Assembly: GCA_963789225.1 (NCBI GenBank)
Contig: CAWBKD010000002.1
Location: 186,001 to 250,000, forward strand
Direction: 5' to 3'
DNA: 64,000 nt
Source of the DNA: Palsa-504 sp963789225
GTDB lineage: Bacteria > Actinomycetota > Actinomycetes > Streptosporangiales > Streptosporangiaceae
Part shown: positions 18,835-27,326 of the stretch, piece after piece
Position numbering within the stretch: the first letter of the stretch is position 1
How the letters are laid out: each line of letters starts with the position of its first letter
Position numbers and translations under genes: made by a program
The notes under the pieces: model-generated
The model's input: only the letters and a program-made list of their open reading frames with translations
Told to the model about the DNA's origin: nothing
Database searches by the model: none

Positions 18835-19820
18835 TGGCGCGCACCCAGAGCGCGACGGCGGCGGCCGGGCGGGATATCGTCTCCCGCCCGGCCGCCGCCG
18901 GATCCCGCTCACCGCGCCAGCGGCGCGGCCTGCGCAAGCTGACCGAGCTGACCGTGCTGCTCGCCCCGGCGATCGTGCTGTTCGTCGGGTTCGTGATCGT
19001 CCCGATGATCTTCGCCGCCTGGTACAGCCTGTACAACTGGAACGGCTTCGGGCCGCTGAGCGACTTCATCGGCCTGCAGAACTACGGGGGAGTGCTGACC
19101 GGCCCGGTGTTCCACCAGGCCATCGAGCACAACGTGATCATCGCCGTCCTGTCGGTGCTGATCCAGCTCCCCATCAGCATCGGGCTGGCGCTGCTGCTGA
19201 ACCGCCGGATGCGCGGCCGTACGTTCCTGCGGCTAGCCGTGTTCGCGCCGTTCGTGCTGTCCGAGGCGACGACCGCGGTGATGTGGTACGAGCTGCTGCA
19301 GCCGGGCGGGCCCGTCGACGCGCTGCTGAAGCACCTCGGCCTCGGCGGCCTGACCCACTACTGGCTGGCCAGCACCACGCTCGTGCTGTACACGGTGTTC
19401 GTCGTGGCCACCTGGAAGTACATCGGCTTCGGCGTGGTCTTGCTGCTGGCCGGCCTGCAGGGCATCCCGGCCGAGCTGCGCGAGGCGGCGGCCATCGACG
19501 GGGCCACGCCGTGGCAGGTGACCAGGCGGATCACGCTGCCGCTGCTCGGCCCCACGGTCCGGATCTGGATCTTCCTGTCGGTGATCGGCTCGCTCCAGCT
19601 GTTCGACCTGGTGTGGATCATGACCATGGGCGGGCCCGCGAACGCGTCGACCACGATCCTGACCTACCAGTACATCAACGGCGTCGAGCGCACGCAGTTC
19701 GGGTACGGCGCCACGGTCTCCGTGGTGCTGTTCGTCATCTCCCTGGTCTTCGCGCTGGCCTACCAGCGCTACGCGCTGCGCCGCGACACCGCAGGCGCGC
19801 TGACCCGGGCGGTCGGGTGA
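18834..19820 (+). CDS. Sugar ABC transporter permease (BxlF/MalF-like)
   Basis: 328 aa with six predicted membrane segments, the first near residues 40-62 (VLLAPAIVLFVGFVIVPM). The EAA loop is EAAAIDGATPWQVTRRITLP (~220-239), which contacts the ATPase. The start ATG overlaps the binding-protein stop. It forms a heterodimeric channel with the next product. Confidence 0.94.
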   Translation: MARTQSATAAAGRDIVSRPAAAGSRSPRQRRGLRKLTELTVLLAPAIVLFVGFVIVPMIFAAWYSLYNWNGFGPLSDFIGLQNYGGVLTGPVFHQAIEHNVIIAVLSVLIQLPISIGLALLLNRRMRGRTFLRLAVFAPFVLSEATTAVMWYELLQPGGPVDALLKHLGLGGLTHYWLASTTLVLYTVFVVATWKYIGFGVVLLLAGLQGIPAELREAAAIDGATPWQVTRRITLPLLGPTVRIWIFLSVIGSLQLFDLVWIMTMGGPANASTTILTYQYINGVERTQFGYGATVSVVLFVISLVFALAYQRYALRRDTAGALTRAVG

Positions 19821-19821
19821 G

Positions 19822-20703
19822 ATGGCCGCACTGAACGCCAGGCTCGGCCGGCGGCCGGGCCGCAGGGACGTGGTCCGCGAGCGCCGCACCTGGCTCTCGG
19901 TGCCCGCCAGCTACCTGGTCATCCTGCTCGTGCTGGCCGTCACGCTCGCGCCCATGCTGTACATGATCGTGGGTGGCTTCAGCACCACGGCCCAGCTCAA
20001 CGCCGACCCCAACGCACTGCCGCACCCCTGGGTGCTGGGCAACTACGCCACGATCGCCACCTCGGCGCTGTTCTGGCAAGCCGTCTACAACAGCATGGTG
20101 ATCGCCGTGATCGCCACCGGGCTCGCCGTGACGCTCGGCTCGATGGCGGCCTTCGCGCTGTCCCGCTACACGTTCCGCGGGCGTGAGGGGCTGTTCCTGC
20201 TGTTCGTGGCCGGGCTGCTGTTCCCGCTCAACACCGCGGCCCTGCCGCTGTTCCTGCAGTTGCAGCAGCTGGGCCTGAACGACAACCTGTTCGGCGTGGC
20301 CCTGCCGGAGGCGGCCTTCTCGCTACCGGTCACGATCGTCATCATGCGCCCGTTCATGCGCTCCATCCCTGGTGAGCTTGAGGACGCCGCGATCGTGGAC
20401 GGCGCCACCCGGATCCGGTTCTTCCTGCGGATCCTGCTGCCGCTGTCCAGGCCCGCCCTGATCACCGTCGGGATCCTGGCCTTCGTCACGAGCTGGAACG
20501 CCTACCTGCTGCCCCTGGTCATCTTCACCAGCCAGGATCACTACACCCTGCCGCTGGCCGTGGCTAACTTCCAGTCCACCTACACCCAGGACACCGCGCG
20601 GGTCTACGCGTTCACCGCCCTGTCGATGATCCCCGCGCTCGCCATCTTCGTGTTCGCGCAGCGCAAGCTCGTCGGCGGCCTCGTCGGCGCGATCAGGGGC
20701 TGA
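19822..20703 (+). CDS. Sugar ABC transporter permease (BxlG/MalG-like)
   Basis: 293 aa, starting 1 nt after the previous stop. Six membrane segments are seen, with the EAA motif EDAAIVDGATRIRFFLRILL near residues 187-206 and a typical MalG-type N-terminus. It is the last gene of the transport operon. Immediately downstream lies the 3' remnant of an oppositely oriented pseudogene. Confidence 0.94.
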   Translation: MAALNARLGRRPGRRDVVRERRTWLSVPASYLVILLVLAVTLAPMLYMIVGGFSTTAQLNADPNALPHPWVLGNYATIATSALFWQAVYNSMVIAVIATGLAVTLGSMAAFALSRYTFRGREGLFLLFVAGLLFPLNTAALPLFLQLQQLGLNDNLFGVALPEAAFSLPVTIVIMRPFMRSIPGELEDAAIVDGATRIRFFLRILLPLSRPALITVGILAFVTSWNAYLLPLVIFTSQDHYTLPLAVANFQSTYTQDTARVYAFTALSMIPALAIFVFAQRKLVGGLVGAIRG

Positions 20704-20714
20704 CCCGGGCCCGC

Positions 20715-21203
20715 TCAGCGCGGTGCCACCGGGGAACGCTTCCCCCGATCACCCGGCCGCTGACGTTGCGCATCAAGGTACCGAACGAGCATGACCAGGA
20801 GCCCCGGCCCGGCGACACGATCGCGGTGACCCGGCGCCGCTCGGCGAACAGCTCCTCGCCCGTCGCGGTCAGCCAGGCCAGCTCCTCCGTCAGGCCGGCC
20901 CGGCGGCCGTCCGCGCCGATCGTGCCGAAGCCGTCGTGCCGGATGGTGCCGTTGTTGTCGAGCTGGCGGTAACCATCGCCCCTGCGGTACGTGGGACCGC
21001 CCCAGAAGTTCTCGGTCCCACGTTCGGCAGCGACCAGGAGATCTCCTTATGCCACGGGTGATCCGGGGGACGGCAGTCGGTGACCAGCTCCCCGGCCGGT
21101 CGGGCCGCAGGGCCGCGGCGTGAACCCGGGCGATGCCGCCCGTCCCCACGATCGCTACCCGGATGGGCCTGGATGGCACGGCCACCTCCAGGGGATCGCG
21201 CAT
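20715..21203 (-). pseudogene. Chimeric remnant: Gfo/Idh/MocA oxidoreductase N-terminus joined to a frameshifted DUF6807 (PmoA-family) fragment
   Basis: Read on the minus strand, 21203-21102 gives MRDPLEVAVPSRPIRVAIVG and then TGGIARVHAAAL, the start and nucleotide-binding turn of a Gfo/Idh/MocA dehydrogenase. From 21090 to 21016, in another frame, the text becomes ELVTDCRPPDHPWHKEISWS, and from 21016 on, after a further shift, NFWGGPTYRRGDGYRQLDNN. These two blocks are typical of the middle of DUF6807 proteins. The rest runs to the end of the permease gene, and the usual C-terminal half is missing. A deletion seems to have fused two neighbouring sugar-regulon genes and removed what followed. 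Confidence 0.75.
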
Positions 21204-21206
21204 CCT

Positions 21207-21227
21207 CGAAAGTTTCGGAAAAGTTTC
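21207..21227. promoter_or_regulatory. LacI-type operator (CGAAA-G-TTTCG) upstream of the acetyl-xylan esterase
   Basis: CGAAAGTTTCG at 21207-21217 is a perfect palindrome around a central G. A second near-copy GAAAAGTTTC follows at 21218-21227. It matches the half-sites of the operator at 17375-17402 and lies 120 bp upstream of the esterase start, right beside the start of the pseudogene. It may have controlled both directions. Confidence 0.68.
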
Positions 21228-21346
21228 TTCCTGTCCGATTTTACCCACGCCAACCCGAGCCAGGTATCGTCGGCACTGCACATCTGGGGGATGCGGTACT
21301 GGCTGAGCGCGCCTAACCTGGCAGATCCCGACGATACGAGGCCGCC

Positions 21347-22321
21347 ATGCTCGCTGATCTCCCGCTGTCCGAACTGCGCAGGTACGCACCCGAAATCGCC
21401 GAGCCCGCCGACTTCGACGAGTTCTGGGCCGCCCAGCTGGGCGCGGCGCGCGAGCACTCGGCCGAGCCGTCCTTCCAGGCGGTGGATAGCCCCGCCCGGC
21501 ACGCCGCCGTCTACGACGTGACCTTCGCTGGCTACGCGGGCGACCCGATCAGGGCCTGGCTGCTCGACCCGCACCAGGCGGCCCCGGAAGCCGCGATCGT
21601 CGTGGAGTACATCGGCTACGGCGGCGGCCGCGGCCACGCGCTTGACTGGCTGAAATGGAGCTGTGCCGGACACCCGCACCTGGTCATGGACACCCGCGGG
21701 CAGGGCGGCGTATGGCGCAGCGCCGACACCCCCGACCTGGGCGATACCGGCGCACCGAGCACGCCGGGGTTCATGACCCGCGGCATCATGGACCCGCGCA
21801 GCCACTACTACACCCGCCTGTTCGTCGATGCGGCGCGCGCGGTAGACGCCGCCAGAAGCTGGCCCGCGGGTGCAGGCCGGCCGATCGTCACCACGGGAGC
21901 CAGCCAGGGCGGCGGCCTCGCGGTCGCGGCCGCGCACCTGGCCGACGGGATCGCCGCGACCCTGCCCGACGTCCCGTTCCTCGCCCACCCGCAGCGCGCC
22001 CTCGAGGTCACCGACGCCCTCCCGTACCGCGAGCTCGCCGACTACTGCAAGGTGCACCCGGACCGGGTGGACGAAATCTTCGCCACCCTCGCCTATCTCA
22101 ACGTGGTCAACCACGCCAGGCGCGCCCGCGCGGCCGCCCTGTTCTCCGTGGGCCTGGCCGACACCATCACCCCGCCGTCCACCATCTTCGCCGCGTTCAA
22201 CCACTACGCGGGGCCCAAGGACATCGCCGTCTACCCCTACAACGGGCACGAGGGCGGCGGCACCAGGCACTTCCTCGCGCAGCTCGCCTACCTGCGCCAG
22301 GCCGGCCTGAGCCCGCACTAG
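21347..22321 (+). CDS. Acetyl-xylan esterase / cephalosporin-C deacetylase (CE7)
   Basis: 324 aa, the standard CE7 length. An alpha/beta hydrolase with DTRGQGG (~116), nucleophile Ser in GASQGGGLA (~181), and the Asp/His acid-base pair towards the C-terminus (GLADTITPP and GHEGGG). It removes acetyl groups from xylo-oligosaccharides. There is no signal peptide, so it acts in the cytoplasm after import, like the GH3 enzyme. The upstream CGAAAGTTTCG element ties it to the same LacI regulon. Confidence 0.92.
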   Translation: MLADLPLSELRRYAPEIAEPADFDEFWAAQLGAAREHSAEPSFQAVDSPARHAAVYDVTFAGYAGDPIRAWLLDPHQAAPEAAIVVEYIGYGGGRGHALDWLKWSCAGHPHLVMDTRGQGGVWRSADTPDLGDTGAPSTPGFMTRGIMDPRSHYYTRLFVDAARAVDAARSWPAGAGRPIVTTGASQGGGLAVAAAHLADGIAATLPDVPFLAHPQRALEVTDALPYRELADYCKVHPDRVDEIFATLAYLNVVNHARRARAAALFSVGLADTITPPSTIFAAFNHYAGPKDIAVYPYNGHEGGGTRHFLAQLAYLRQAGLSPH

Positions 22322-22339
22322 GCCAGGCCTACCCGGCGA

Positions 22340-23191
22340 TCAGGCCACGGCCTGGACGAGCCACACTCCCGCGCCCATGCGCACGCCATCGGCAGCTGCG
22401 TACGGGGCCAGCGCGGTCCGCACCGAGGCCACCGCACGGTCGAACGTGCCAGCGTCGGCTCCGGCGAGCATCATCCGGCCCATCGACCCGGTGCGTATGA
22501 ACTCGACGGCTTCCTCGACGCTCCCGCCCCCGCCGACCAGGATGGAGGCCTCCACCGCGGCGATCTCGATGTCCCGCCAGCCCCCCGCGGCCAGGATCTC
22601 GCGGGGCCGGTCCGGGTCGGAGAACGCGAACATGCCGGGCCGGTCGCCGGACCCGAAGCCGGCGGGCAGCGGCACGTGCTCGGCGAGAGCAGCCCCAGGC
22701 ACCAGCAGCCATTCCTGGGCGGCCAGCGGCTGCCAGCACACGAAGGCGAGCCTTCCGCCGGGCCGGGTCGCCGACCGGATGTTCGCGAAGGCGGCCACCG
22801 GGTCGGCGAAGAACATCGTCCCGAAGCGGGATATGACGGCGTCGAACCTGGCCGGCTCGAGCGGGTGCACCTGCGCATCGCCCTGCTGGAACACCGCGTT
22901 GCGCAGGCCGGCCGCCTCGGCGGTGGCCCTGGCCCGGGCCAGCATCGGACCGGACAGGTCGAGGCCGACCGCCTGGCCGGGCGCGATGACCCGCGCGGCG
23001 GCGAGCGTCGTGCCGCCGCAGCCGCAGCCCACGTCGAGCACGTGGCTGCCTGGCCGCAGGCCGGCCGCGGCGAGGATCAGGGCCGCGAACGGCTCGTTCA
23101 TCCGGTCGTACCGTGCCTGGTTGGTGAGCCAGTGGGTGAGGTCCTCGCCGGAGTTCCAGCTCTGCGCCTGGTCCGTGTTCGCGATGCTCAT
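22340..23191 (-). CDS. Class I SAM-dependent methyltransferase
   Basis: 283 aa. The SAM-binding motif I is VLDVGCGCGGTTLAAA (residues ~50-65), followed by the acidic VGLDLS and the motif DAVISRFGTMFF. It belongs to the UbiE-like methyltransf_11/25 group; the substrate is unknown. The ATG overlaps the stop of the upstream MerR gene (ATGA), so the two are co-transcribed. Confidence 0.9.
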   Translation of the reverse strand: MSIANTDQAQSWNSGEDLTHWLTNQARYDRMNEPFAALILAAAGLRPGSHVLDVGCGCGGTTLAAARVIAPGQAVGLDLSGPMLARARATAEAAGLRNAVFQQGDAQVHPLEPARFDAVISRFGTMFFADPVAAFANIRSATRPGGRLAFVCWQPLAAQEWLLVPGAALAEHVPLPAGFGSGDRPGMFAFSDPDRPREILAAGGWRDIEIAAVEASILVGGGGSVEEAVEFIRTGSMGRMMLAGADAGTFDRAVASVRTALAPYAAADGVRMGAGVWLVQAVA

Positions 23192-23994
23192 CTGACCTCT
23201 CCTCGCTGGTGGATCGTGCCGGCGGAGTCCGCGATCACTCCTACCCGGATCTCGTCGAGGGCCGCCCGGAGCCGGCCGCCGTCGGCGGCGGTCTCGGCGT
23301 GCTCGGCCAGTGCTGCGCCGAGGCGGTCGGCCAGCGTGCTGGCCGCGCCCTGCAGGAGGAGCGGCCGGCCGCGCCGGAGCAGGTCAGGCAGCTCCACGGC
23401 GCGGCTCGTGGCCGTGGTCGGCGCCCAGATGCGCTCGACGATCAGGTCGGCCAGCCTCCGGGCCAGCGCGCCGAGGTCAGCGGTGAGCACCTCGATCACG
23501 TCAAGTGCATCGTCGAGCGGGACGCCGGCCCGGACCCAGTCGGCCACCAGGCCGAGCAGGGCGGGACTGCGGACCGCGAAGTGATCCTCGCCGTACCGGC
23601 GCGCCAACCCGATCTGGTGAGCCCGGTCGAGCGCGGCCGCGTCCAGCTCCGGCAGCCGCTCGACCAGTTCCGCCCTGGTCAGCCGGAGCGGCGTCTCGTC
23701 CAGCGCCGCCTGGCTCTCGTCGACGCCGAGCAGCGTGGTGAGGTCCGTTCCGCTCTCCCACGCTCCGAGCAGGTCTCGTATCCCGGCCAGCGAGTAACCA
23801 CGGCGCTGCAGGCGGGCGATGAGCTGCAGGCGCTGCACGTGCCGGCTGCCGTACAGGCCCAGGCGCCCCCGCCGTTCTGGCGGGGGCAGCAGGCGCATCG
23901 TGTGGTACTCGCGGATCGTGCGCACCGGCAGCTGGACGCGCCGCGCCAGGTCGTCGATGGTCAGCGGTTCGTCCGTCTCCGCCGTGGCAGCCAT
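23188..23994 (-). CDS. MerR-family transcriptional regulator
   Basis: 268 aa. The N-terminal MerR HTH is LTIDDLARRVQLPVRTIREY (residues ~11-30), with the wing LYGSRHVQRLQLI. A long C-terminal region (~100-268) has no clear known ligand domain, but is rich in helices. It is coupled to the methyltransferase and divergent from the phosphotransferase gene, with inverted repeats in the 40 bp between. It probably controls both sides. Confidence 0.88.
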   Translation of the reverse strand: MAATAETDEPLTIDDLARRVQLPVRTIREYHTMRLLPPPERRGRLGLYGSRHVQRLQLIARLQRRGYSLAGIRDLLGAWESGTDLTTLLGVDESQAALDETPLRLTRAELVERLPELDAAALDRAHQIGLARRYGEDHFAVRSPALLGLVADWVRAGVPLDDALDVIEVLTADLGALARRLADLIVERIWAPTTATSRAVELPDLLRRGRPLLLQGAASTLADRLGAALAEHAETAADGGRLRAALDEIRVGVIADSAGTIHQRGEVR

Positions 23995-24000
23995 GGCTAG

Positions 24001-24035
24001 ACAGTATCATAAAAGACTGTTACGGTAAATACCGT
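24001..24035. promoter_or_regulatory. Two inverted repeats in the MerR / phosphotransferase divergent promoter
   Basis: ACAGT (24001-24005) and ACTGT (24016-24020) form a dyad. ACGGTA-AA-TACCGT (24022-24035) forms a second perfect dyad that overlaps the GTG start of the rightward gene. That overlap suggests a leaderless transcript whose start is covered by a regulator. Confidence 0.5.
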
Positions 24036-25062
24036 GACGGTTAAGACTGACCTAGATGACCGGCTGATCGTGGTGCTGCGGAGCGCCACCGGCATACCGA
24101 GCCTGGAGTACGAGCGCCCGCCCGAGCCGATGCACGGCGGCTTCTGGGCCGAGCTCTTCTCTTTCTCGCTCGCGAATCCGCCCGAGGGCTGGCCGGCCGA
24201 GCTGGTCGCCCGGCTCATGCCGGACCCGGGCACGGCCCGCAAAGAGATGATCGTCCAGAGCGCGGTGGCCGCCGCGGGCTTCCCCACCCCGTTCGTGCGA
24301 GCGTCCGGCGGCCCCGACTGCGGCCTCGGGCTGGCGTTCATGGTCATGGACCGCGCGACCGGGCGCCCGGCGCTGTCCGGGCTCGACGGCAGCCTGACCC
24401 CGGCGGCCGTGGCCCGCCTGCTGCGTCAGGTCCCTGACCTGCTGGCCGGGTCGATGGCCCGGCTGCACGCGCTCGACCCGGACCTAGTCCGCGGTGATCT
24501 CGAGCGGGTCCGCGAGGTGCCGGTGAACATGGCTGGCCGGCTCGCGACCCTCACGCGGTTCGCCGCCGAGTCCGGGCGCCCGGACCTGGTCGGTGCCGCC
24601 CACTGGCTGGCCGATCACCGGCCCGCGCCGTCCCCTGACGTCATCTGTCACGGTGACCTGCACCCGTTCAACCTGCTCGCCGACGGTGACCGGGTGGCCG
24701 TGCTCGACTGGAGTACCGCGTTGCTCGCGCCGCGCGCGCACGACGTCGGGTTCACCAGTTTGCTGCTCAGCGAGCCGCCGCTGCGCGTGCCGGGCTGGCA
24801 GCGGCCGCTCGTCCGGATGGCAGGCCGGGAGCTGGCCCGCCGGTTTGTCCGCGGCTACCAGCGTCAGACGGGCACGACGATCGAGTCAGGCGAGCTGAGG
24901 TGGCACCAGGCCGCCGGCTGCCTGCGGGCGCTCGTCGAGGTGGCGGGCTGGGTCCACGAGGGCGTCATCGACCAGCGCGCCGGCCATCCCTGGCTGCTAT
25001 CAGGCCCGGCCTTCGCCAGGCGCCTCGCCACCATGACGAGGGCTCCGGTACGCGCCACGTGA
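24034..25062 (+). CDS. Aminoglycoside phosphotransferase (APH)-fold kinase
   Basis: 342 aa from the GTG at 24034. The Brenner motif is CHGDLHPFNLL (residues ~205-215) and the metal-binding motif is VLDWST (~223-228). The family phosphorylates small alcohols or antibiotics. It could be resistance, but the neighbours do not define a substrate. No ribosome site precedes the GTG, in line with leaderless expression. Confidence 0.86.
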   Translation: MTVKTDLDDRLIVVLRSATGIPSLEYERPPEPMHGGFWAELFSFSLANPPEGWPAELVARLMPDPGTARKEMIVQSAVAAAGFPTPFVRASGGPDCGLGLAFMVMDRATGRPALSGLDGSLTPAAVARLLRQVPDLLAGSMARLHALDPDLVRGDLERVREVPVNMAGRLATLTRFAAESGRPDLVGAAHWLADHRPAPSPDVICHGDLHPFNLLADGDRVAVLDWSTALLAPRAHDVGFTSLLLSEPPLRVPGWQRPLVRMAGRELARRFVRGYQRQTGTTIESGELRWHQAAGCLRALVEVAGWVHEGVIDQRAGHPWLLSGPAFARRLATMTRAPVRAT

Positions 25063-25075
25063 CACGGGTAACATC

Positions 25076-25636
25076 GTGGCGGTGGTGAGCGCACCAGACG
25101 CGGTGCCGGGCGGAGCTGCTGCTGACAGCGGCTTCGGCGCCGGCCGGCCGGGCTGGCTCGGGGTCCTGATGTACCTCCCGGCCAGCGAGCCGGTGATCGC
25201 CGAGCTAGCCCCGCGCGTCGCGCCCGGCGGATTCCTCGCGATCGCCGCGCGGACCGTTACTTCCGCGCTCTGGCGCCCGGCGGCCCGCCAGGACTGGCAG
25301 GCCGCGCTGGCCGCATTCGACGAACATGACCGGGCCCTGGCCGACGGGCGCGACATGCGCTACGTCAACGAGATCGGCGCCCCCGCCCGCGCCGATGACC
25401 TCGACGGGCTCACGACCGTGGCGGCCGGATACGGACTGCAGCTAGAGAACTGGTACGGCGTGCGCATCGCCGTCGATCAAGATGAACTGGACCCTCCGCC
25501 GCCGTCGGACCCGTGTGAGCTGGCCGCCCTGCTCGACGTCGAGGAGCGCCTCGGTGCCACCGACCCGTACCGGCAGCTGGGGCAACTCTCGCACCTGATC
25601 CTGCGCCGGCCTGCGAGTCGCGCCCGCATTGATTAG
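25076..25636 (+). pseudogene. 5'-truncated SAM-dependent methyltransferase remnant
   Basis: The frame is open for 186 codons, but only the C-terminal half of a methyltransferase is recognisable. GVLMYLPASEPVIAELAPRV and VAPGGFLAIAAR match the post-motif-II region, and ENWYGVRIA with LLDVEERLGATDPYR matches the tail of a Streptomyces-type family. The SAM-binding Gly-rich motif is missing. The first ~28 residues are low-complexity and unrelated. A deletion between the upstream kinase gene and this fragment explains it. It may still be translated, but should not bind SAM. Confidence 0.65.
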
Positions 25637-25750
25637 CGCCGCTGCCGGATGTATGGCAGACTCTCAGGATTCGGCAGCGGTTCACGTAGTACCGCGAGAG
25701 GGCGAGGCGTCCTCACCGCCGGACTCGGCGAGATAGTGGTGGAGGAACTC

Positions 25751-26026
25751 ATGGCGCTCGGCATCTACATCAGCCCCGCCTCCATGACCGCTGTGCAGTA
25801 CGACGAGATCATGGCGCGCCTGGACGCCGCCGGTGCAGGCCAGCCCGCGGGCCGCCTGTACCATTCGTGCTTTGGCACCGGCGACGAGCTCCAGATTTTC
25901 GACATCTGGGAGTCGCAGGAGGACTTCGACAAGTTCGGCGTGACGTTGATGCCCATCCTCGGCGACATCGGCCTTGACCCTGGCCGGCCCACGGTCGAGC
26001 CGGTCCACAACCTCATCCCGGGCTAG
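25751..26026 (+). CDS. Small ABM/dimeric alpha-beta barrel-like protein
   Basis: 91 aa. The ATG at 25751 is preceded by GGAGG (25741-25745 region). The frame is open further upstream, but that part has no family look. The fragments GRLYHSCFGTGDELQIFDIW and ESQEDFDKFG resemble small ferredoxin-fold proteins related to antibiotic-biosynthesis monooxygenases. Function is unknown; such proteins usually form dimers. It stands alone between a decayed methyltransferase and a convergent hydrolase. Confidence 0.78.
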   Translation: MALGIYISPASMTAVQYDEIMARLDAAGAGQPAGRLYHSCFGTGDELQIFDIWESQEDFDKFGVTLMPILGDIGLDPGRPTVEPVHNLIPG

Positions 26027-26095
26027 GCGATCTGCGGGATCCCCCGCACCTGCAGCACCCGGTCCAGCGCCGGGCACGCTAGCGATGACCTGAGT

Positions 26096-26109
26096 AGTGA
26101 GTACTCACT
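26096..26109. promoter_or_regulatory. Orphan 14 bp palindrome
   Basis: AGTGAGTACTCACT is a perfect palindrome that overlaps the stop codon of the hydrolase gene at 26105. It looks like a TetR-type operator, but no TetR gene is near and no promoter is evident. It may be a leftover of a lost regulator gene. Confidence 0.4.
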
Positions 26110-27082
26110 TTCTGGCGGTGCGCCGCGCCGCGTGGGCAGTTAGCCAGTTCGAAAGCTCATCGAACGCCTGGCGGCGGGCGGCAGGCTGAGAAAGGAAGAC
26201 GTCGTGGATAGCCCCGGTGATCCCGATGCACGTCACATTCCGGCCCAGCCTGGGTGACAGCTGAGCTATCTGGCCGACGTCCAGCACGATGTCGACGGCG
26301 AACAGTTCCGGCGCTGGAGTCTTCCGGTTGCCGCTGGCCGTCCCGCACAGAACGAGAACCGGCACGGTGATTCCCAGGCCTTCGCGCACCTGCCGCTGAC
26401 CCGCGTGGATACTGGCCAGCCAGGCCATTCGCAGGCGCGTACCGCTCACCGACTTCCAGGCGGTATTAAAATCCCATTCGCCTTGATAGGAGCGGTGCAG
26501 GCTTTGGGCATAGCGTGATGAAAGCCGCAGCGGAAACGCCGCGGCGGGATTGCGCCGAACGATCATCCGGCAGGCAGGGTCTACCAGGAACTGTACGGCT
26601 GCTGGCACGCCAGAACTGAGATAGGGACTATTGAGGATAAGGCCGTCTACGAGATTCCGGTGCTCGCCTTCGGCGGCCCACAGCGAGACCACCAGGCCGC
26701 CAGTCGAATGCCCGCTGACCAGTACCTGTTCGTAACCTGACCGCTTAATTATGTCGACGGCGGCATCGATTTCCGGATAGTACTCCCGCAGGGACAGGCA
26801 CAAGCAGGCGGTCTGGTGAGGCAGCAGGGACCGGCCGTGCTTGCGCAGGTCCAGCGCGTAGAAACTAATGCCCAGGCCGGTATAGAAATCAGCTGCATGC
26901 TTCTGGAAGAAGTAATCGTTGTAGCCGTGCACGTACAGCACGGCCCGGCGCCCTTTCGGGTCAGCTGGCCGGCGTACCAGGGTTGCGGTGACGTCGCCCT
27001 CGTAATCCTTTCCCAGGGCGAGCGTCATCATCTCGTAGCCAGGGCCGAGGACGTCGGGTTGCCACCTCGCGACCTCGGGCAC
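26105..27082 (-). CDS. Alpha/beta hydrolase (serine aminopeptidase S33 / monoacylglycerol lipase-like)
   Basis: 325 aa. VLYVHGYNDYFFQKHA gives the oxyanion region (~48-63), the nucleophile is in SGHSTGG (~122), and the C-terminal GAIHDVF carries the catalytic His. The order is that of lysophospholipase-type hydrolases. No signal peptide is seen. Codons are less GC-biased than in the neighbours (for example TTAATTATG-type stretches), which may point to acquisition from outside. Confidence 0.85.
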   Translation of the reverse strand: MPEVARWQPDVLGPGYEMMTLALGKDYEGDVTATLVRRPADPKGRRAVLYVHGYNDYFFQKHAADFYTGLGISFYALDLRKHGRSLLPHQTACLCLSLREYYPEIDAAVDIIKRSGYEQVLVSGHSTGGLVVSLWAAEGEHRNLVDGLILNSPYLSSGVPAAVQFLVDPACRMIVRRNPAAAFPLRLSSRYAQSLHRSYQGEWDFNTAWKSVSGTRLRMAWLASIHAGQRQVREGLGITVPVLVLCGTASGNRKTPAPELFAVDIVLDVGQIAQLSPRLGRNVTCIGITGAIHDVFLSQPAARRQAFDELSNWLTAHAARRTARK

Positions 27083-27196
27083 GCCAGCCAGCCTACGGGG
27101 CAGGCCTCGGGTCCCGAAAGCCGCGACTCGGCTCGTTTCGCGCCGTTGGCCCCAGCCCGCGCAGGCATTTGGCCATCCTCGACAGCCCAGCGCTTC

Positions 27197-27288
27197 GTCC
27201 TTGCGTCCCTCCCGCCTCGTCCCTGCGTCCCCCCGCCGCCTCCTCCTCCCTCCTGTCCAGCCTGCTCCTCCCTCCTCGCCCTACCCCG
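27197..27288 (+). other. Polypyrimidine tract upstream of an ArsR-like gene
   Basis: About 90 bases made almost only of C and T, with repeated CCTCC and GTCCCTC units. It sits between the divergent hydrolase and the ArsR-like regulator and encodes nothing recognisable. Confidence 0.5.
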
Positions 27289-27294
27289 TACTTG

Positions 27295-27322
27295 TAAAGA
27301 TTTCTCGCTAAAGATATCTTTA
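27295..27322. promoter_or_regulatory. Operator of the ArsR-like regulator
   Basis: TAAAGATATCTTTA (27309-27322) is a perfect 14 bp palindrome ending 4 bp before the GTG start. A direct copy of its half, TAAAGAT, is at 27295-27301. AT-rich DNA in a GC-rich context next to a regulator start strongly suggests autoregulation. Confidence 0.6.
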
Positions 27323-27326
27323 TATA

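Noticed and set aside
20766..20972. 68-codon plus-strand frame
   Set aside because: Lies antisense to the DUF6807 remnant, whose protein similarity is clear; nothing recognisable in the plus frame.
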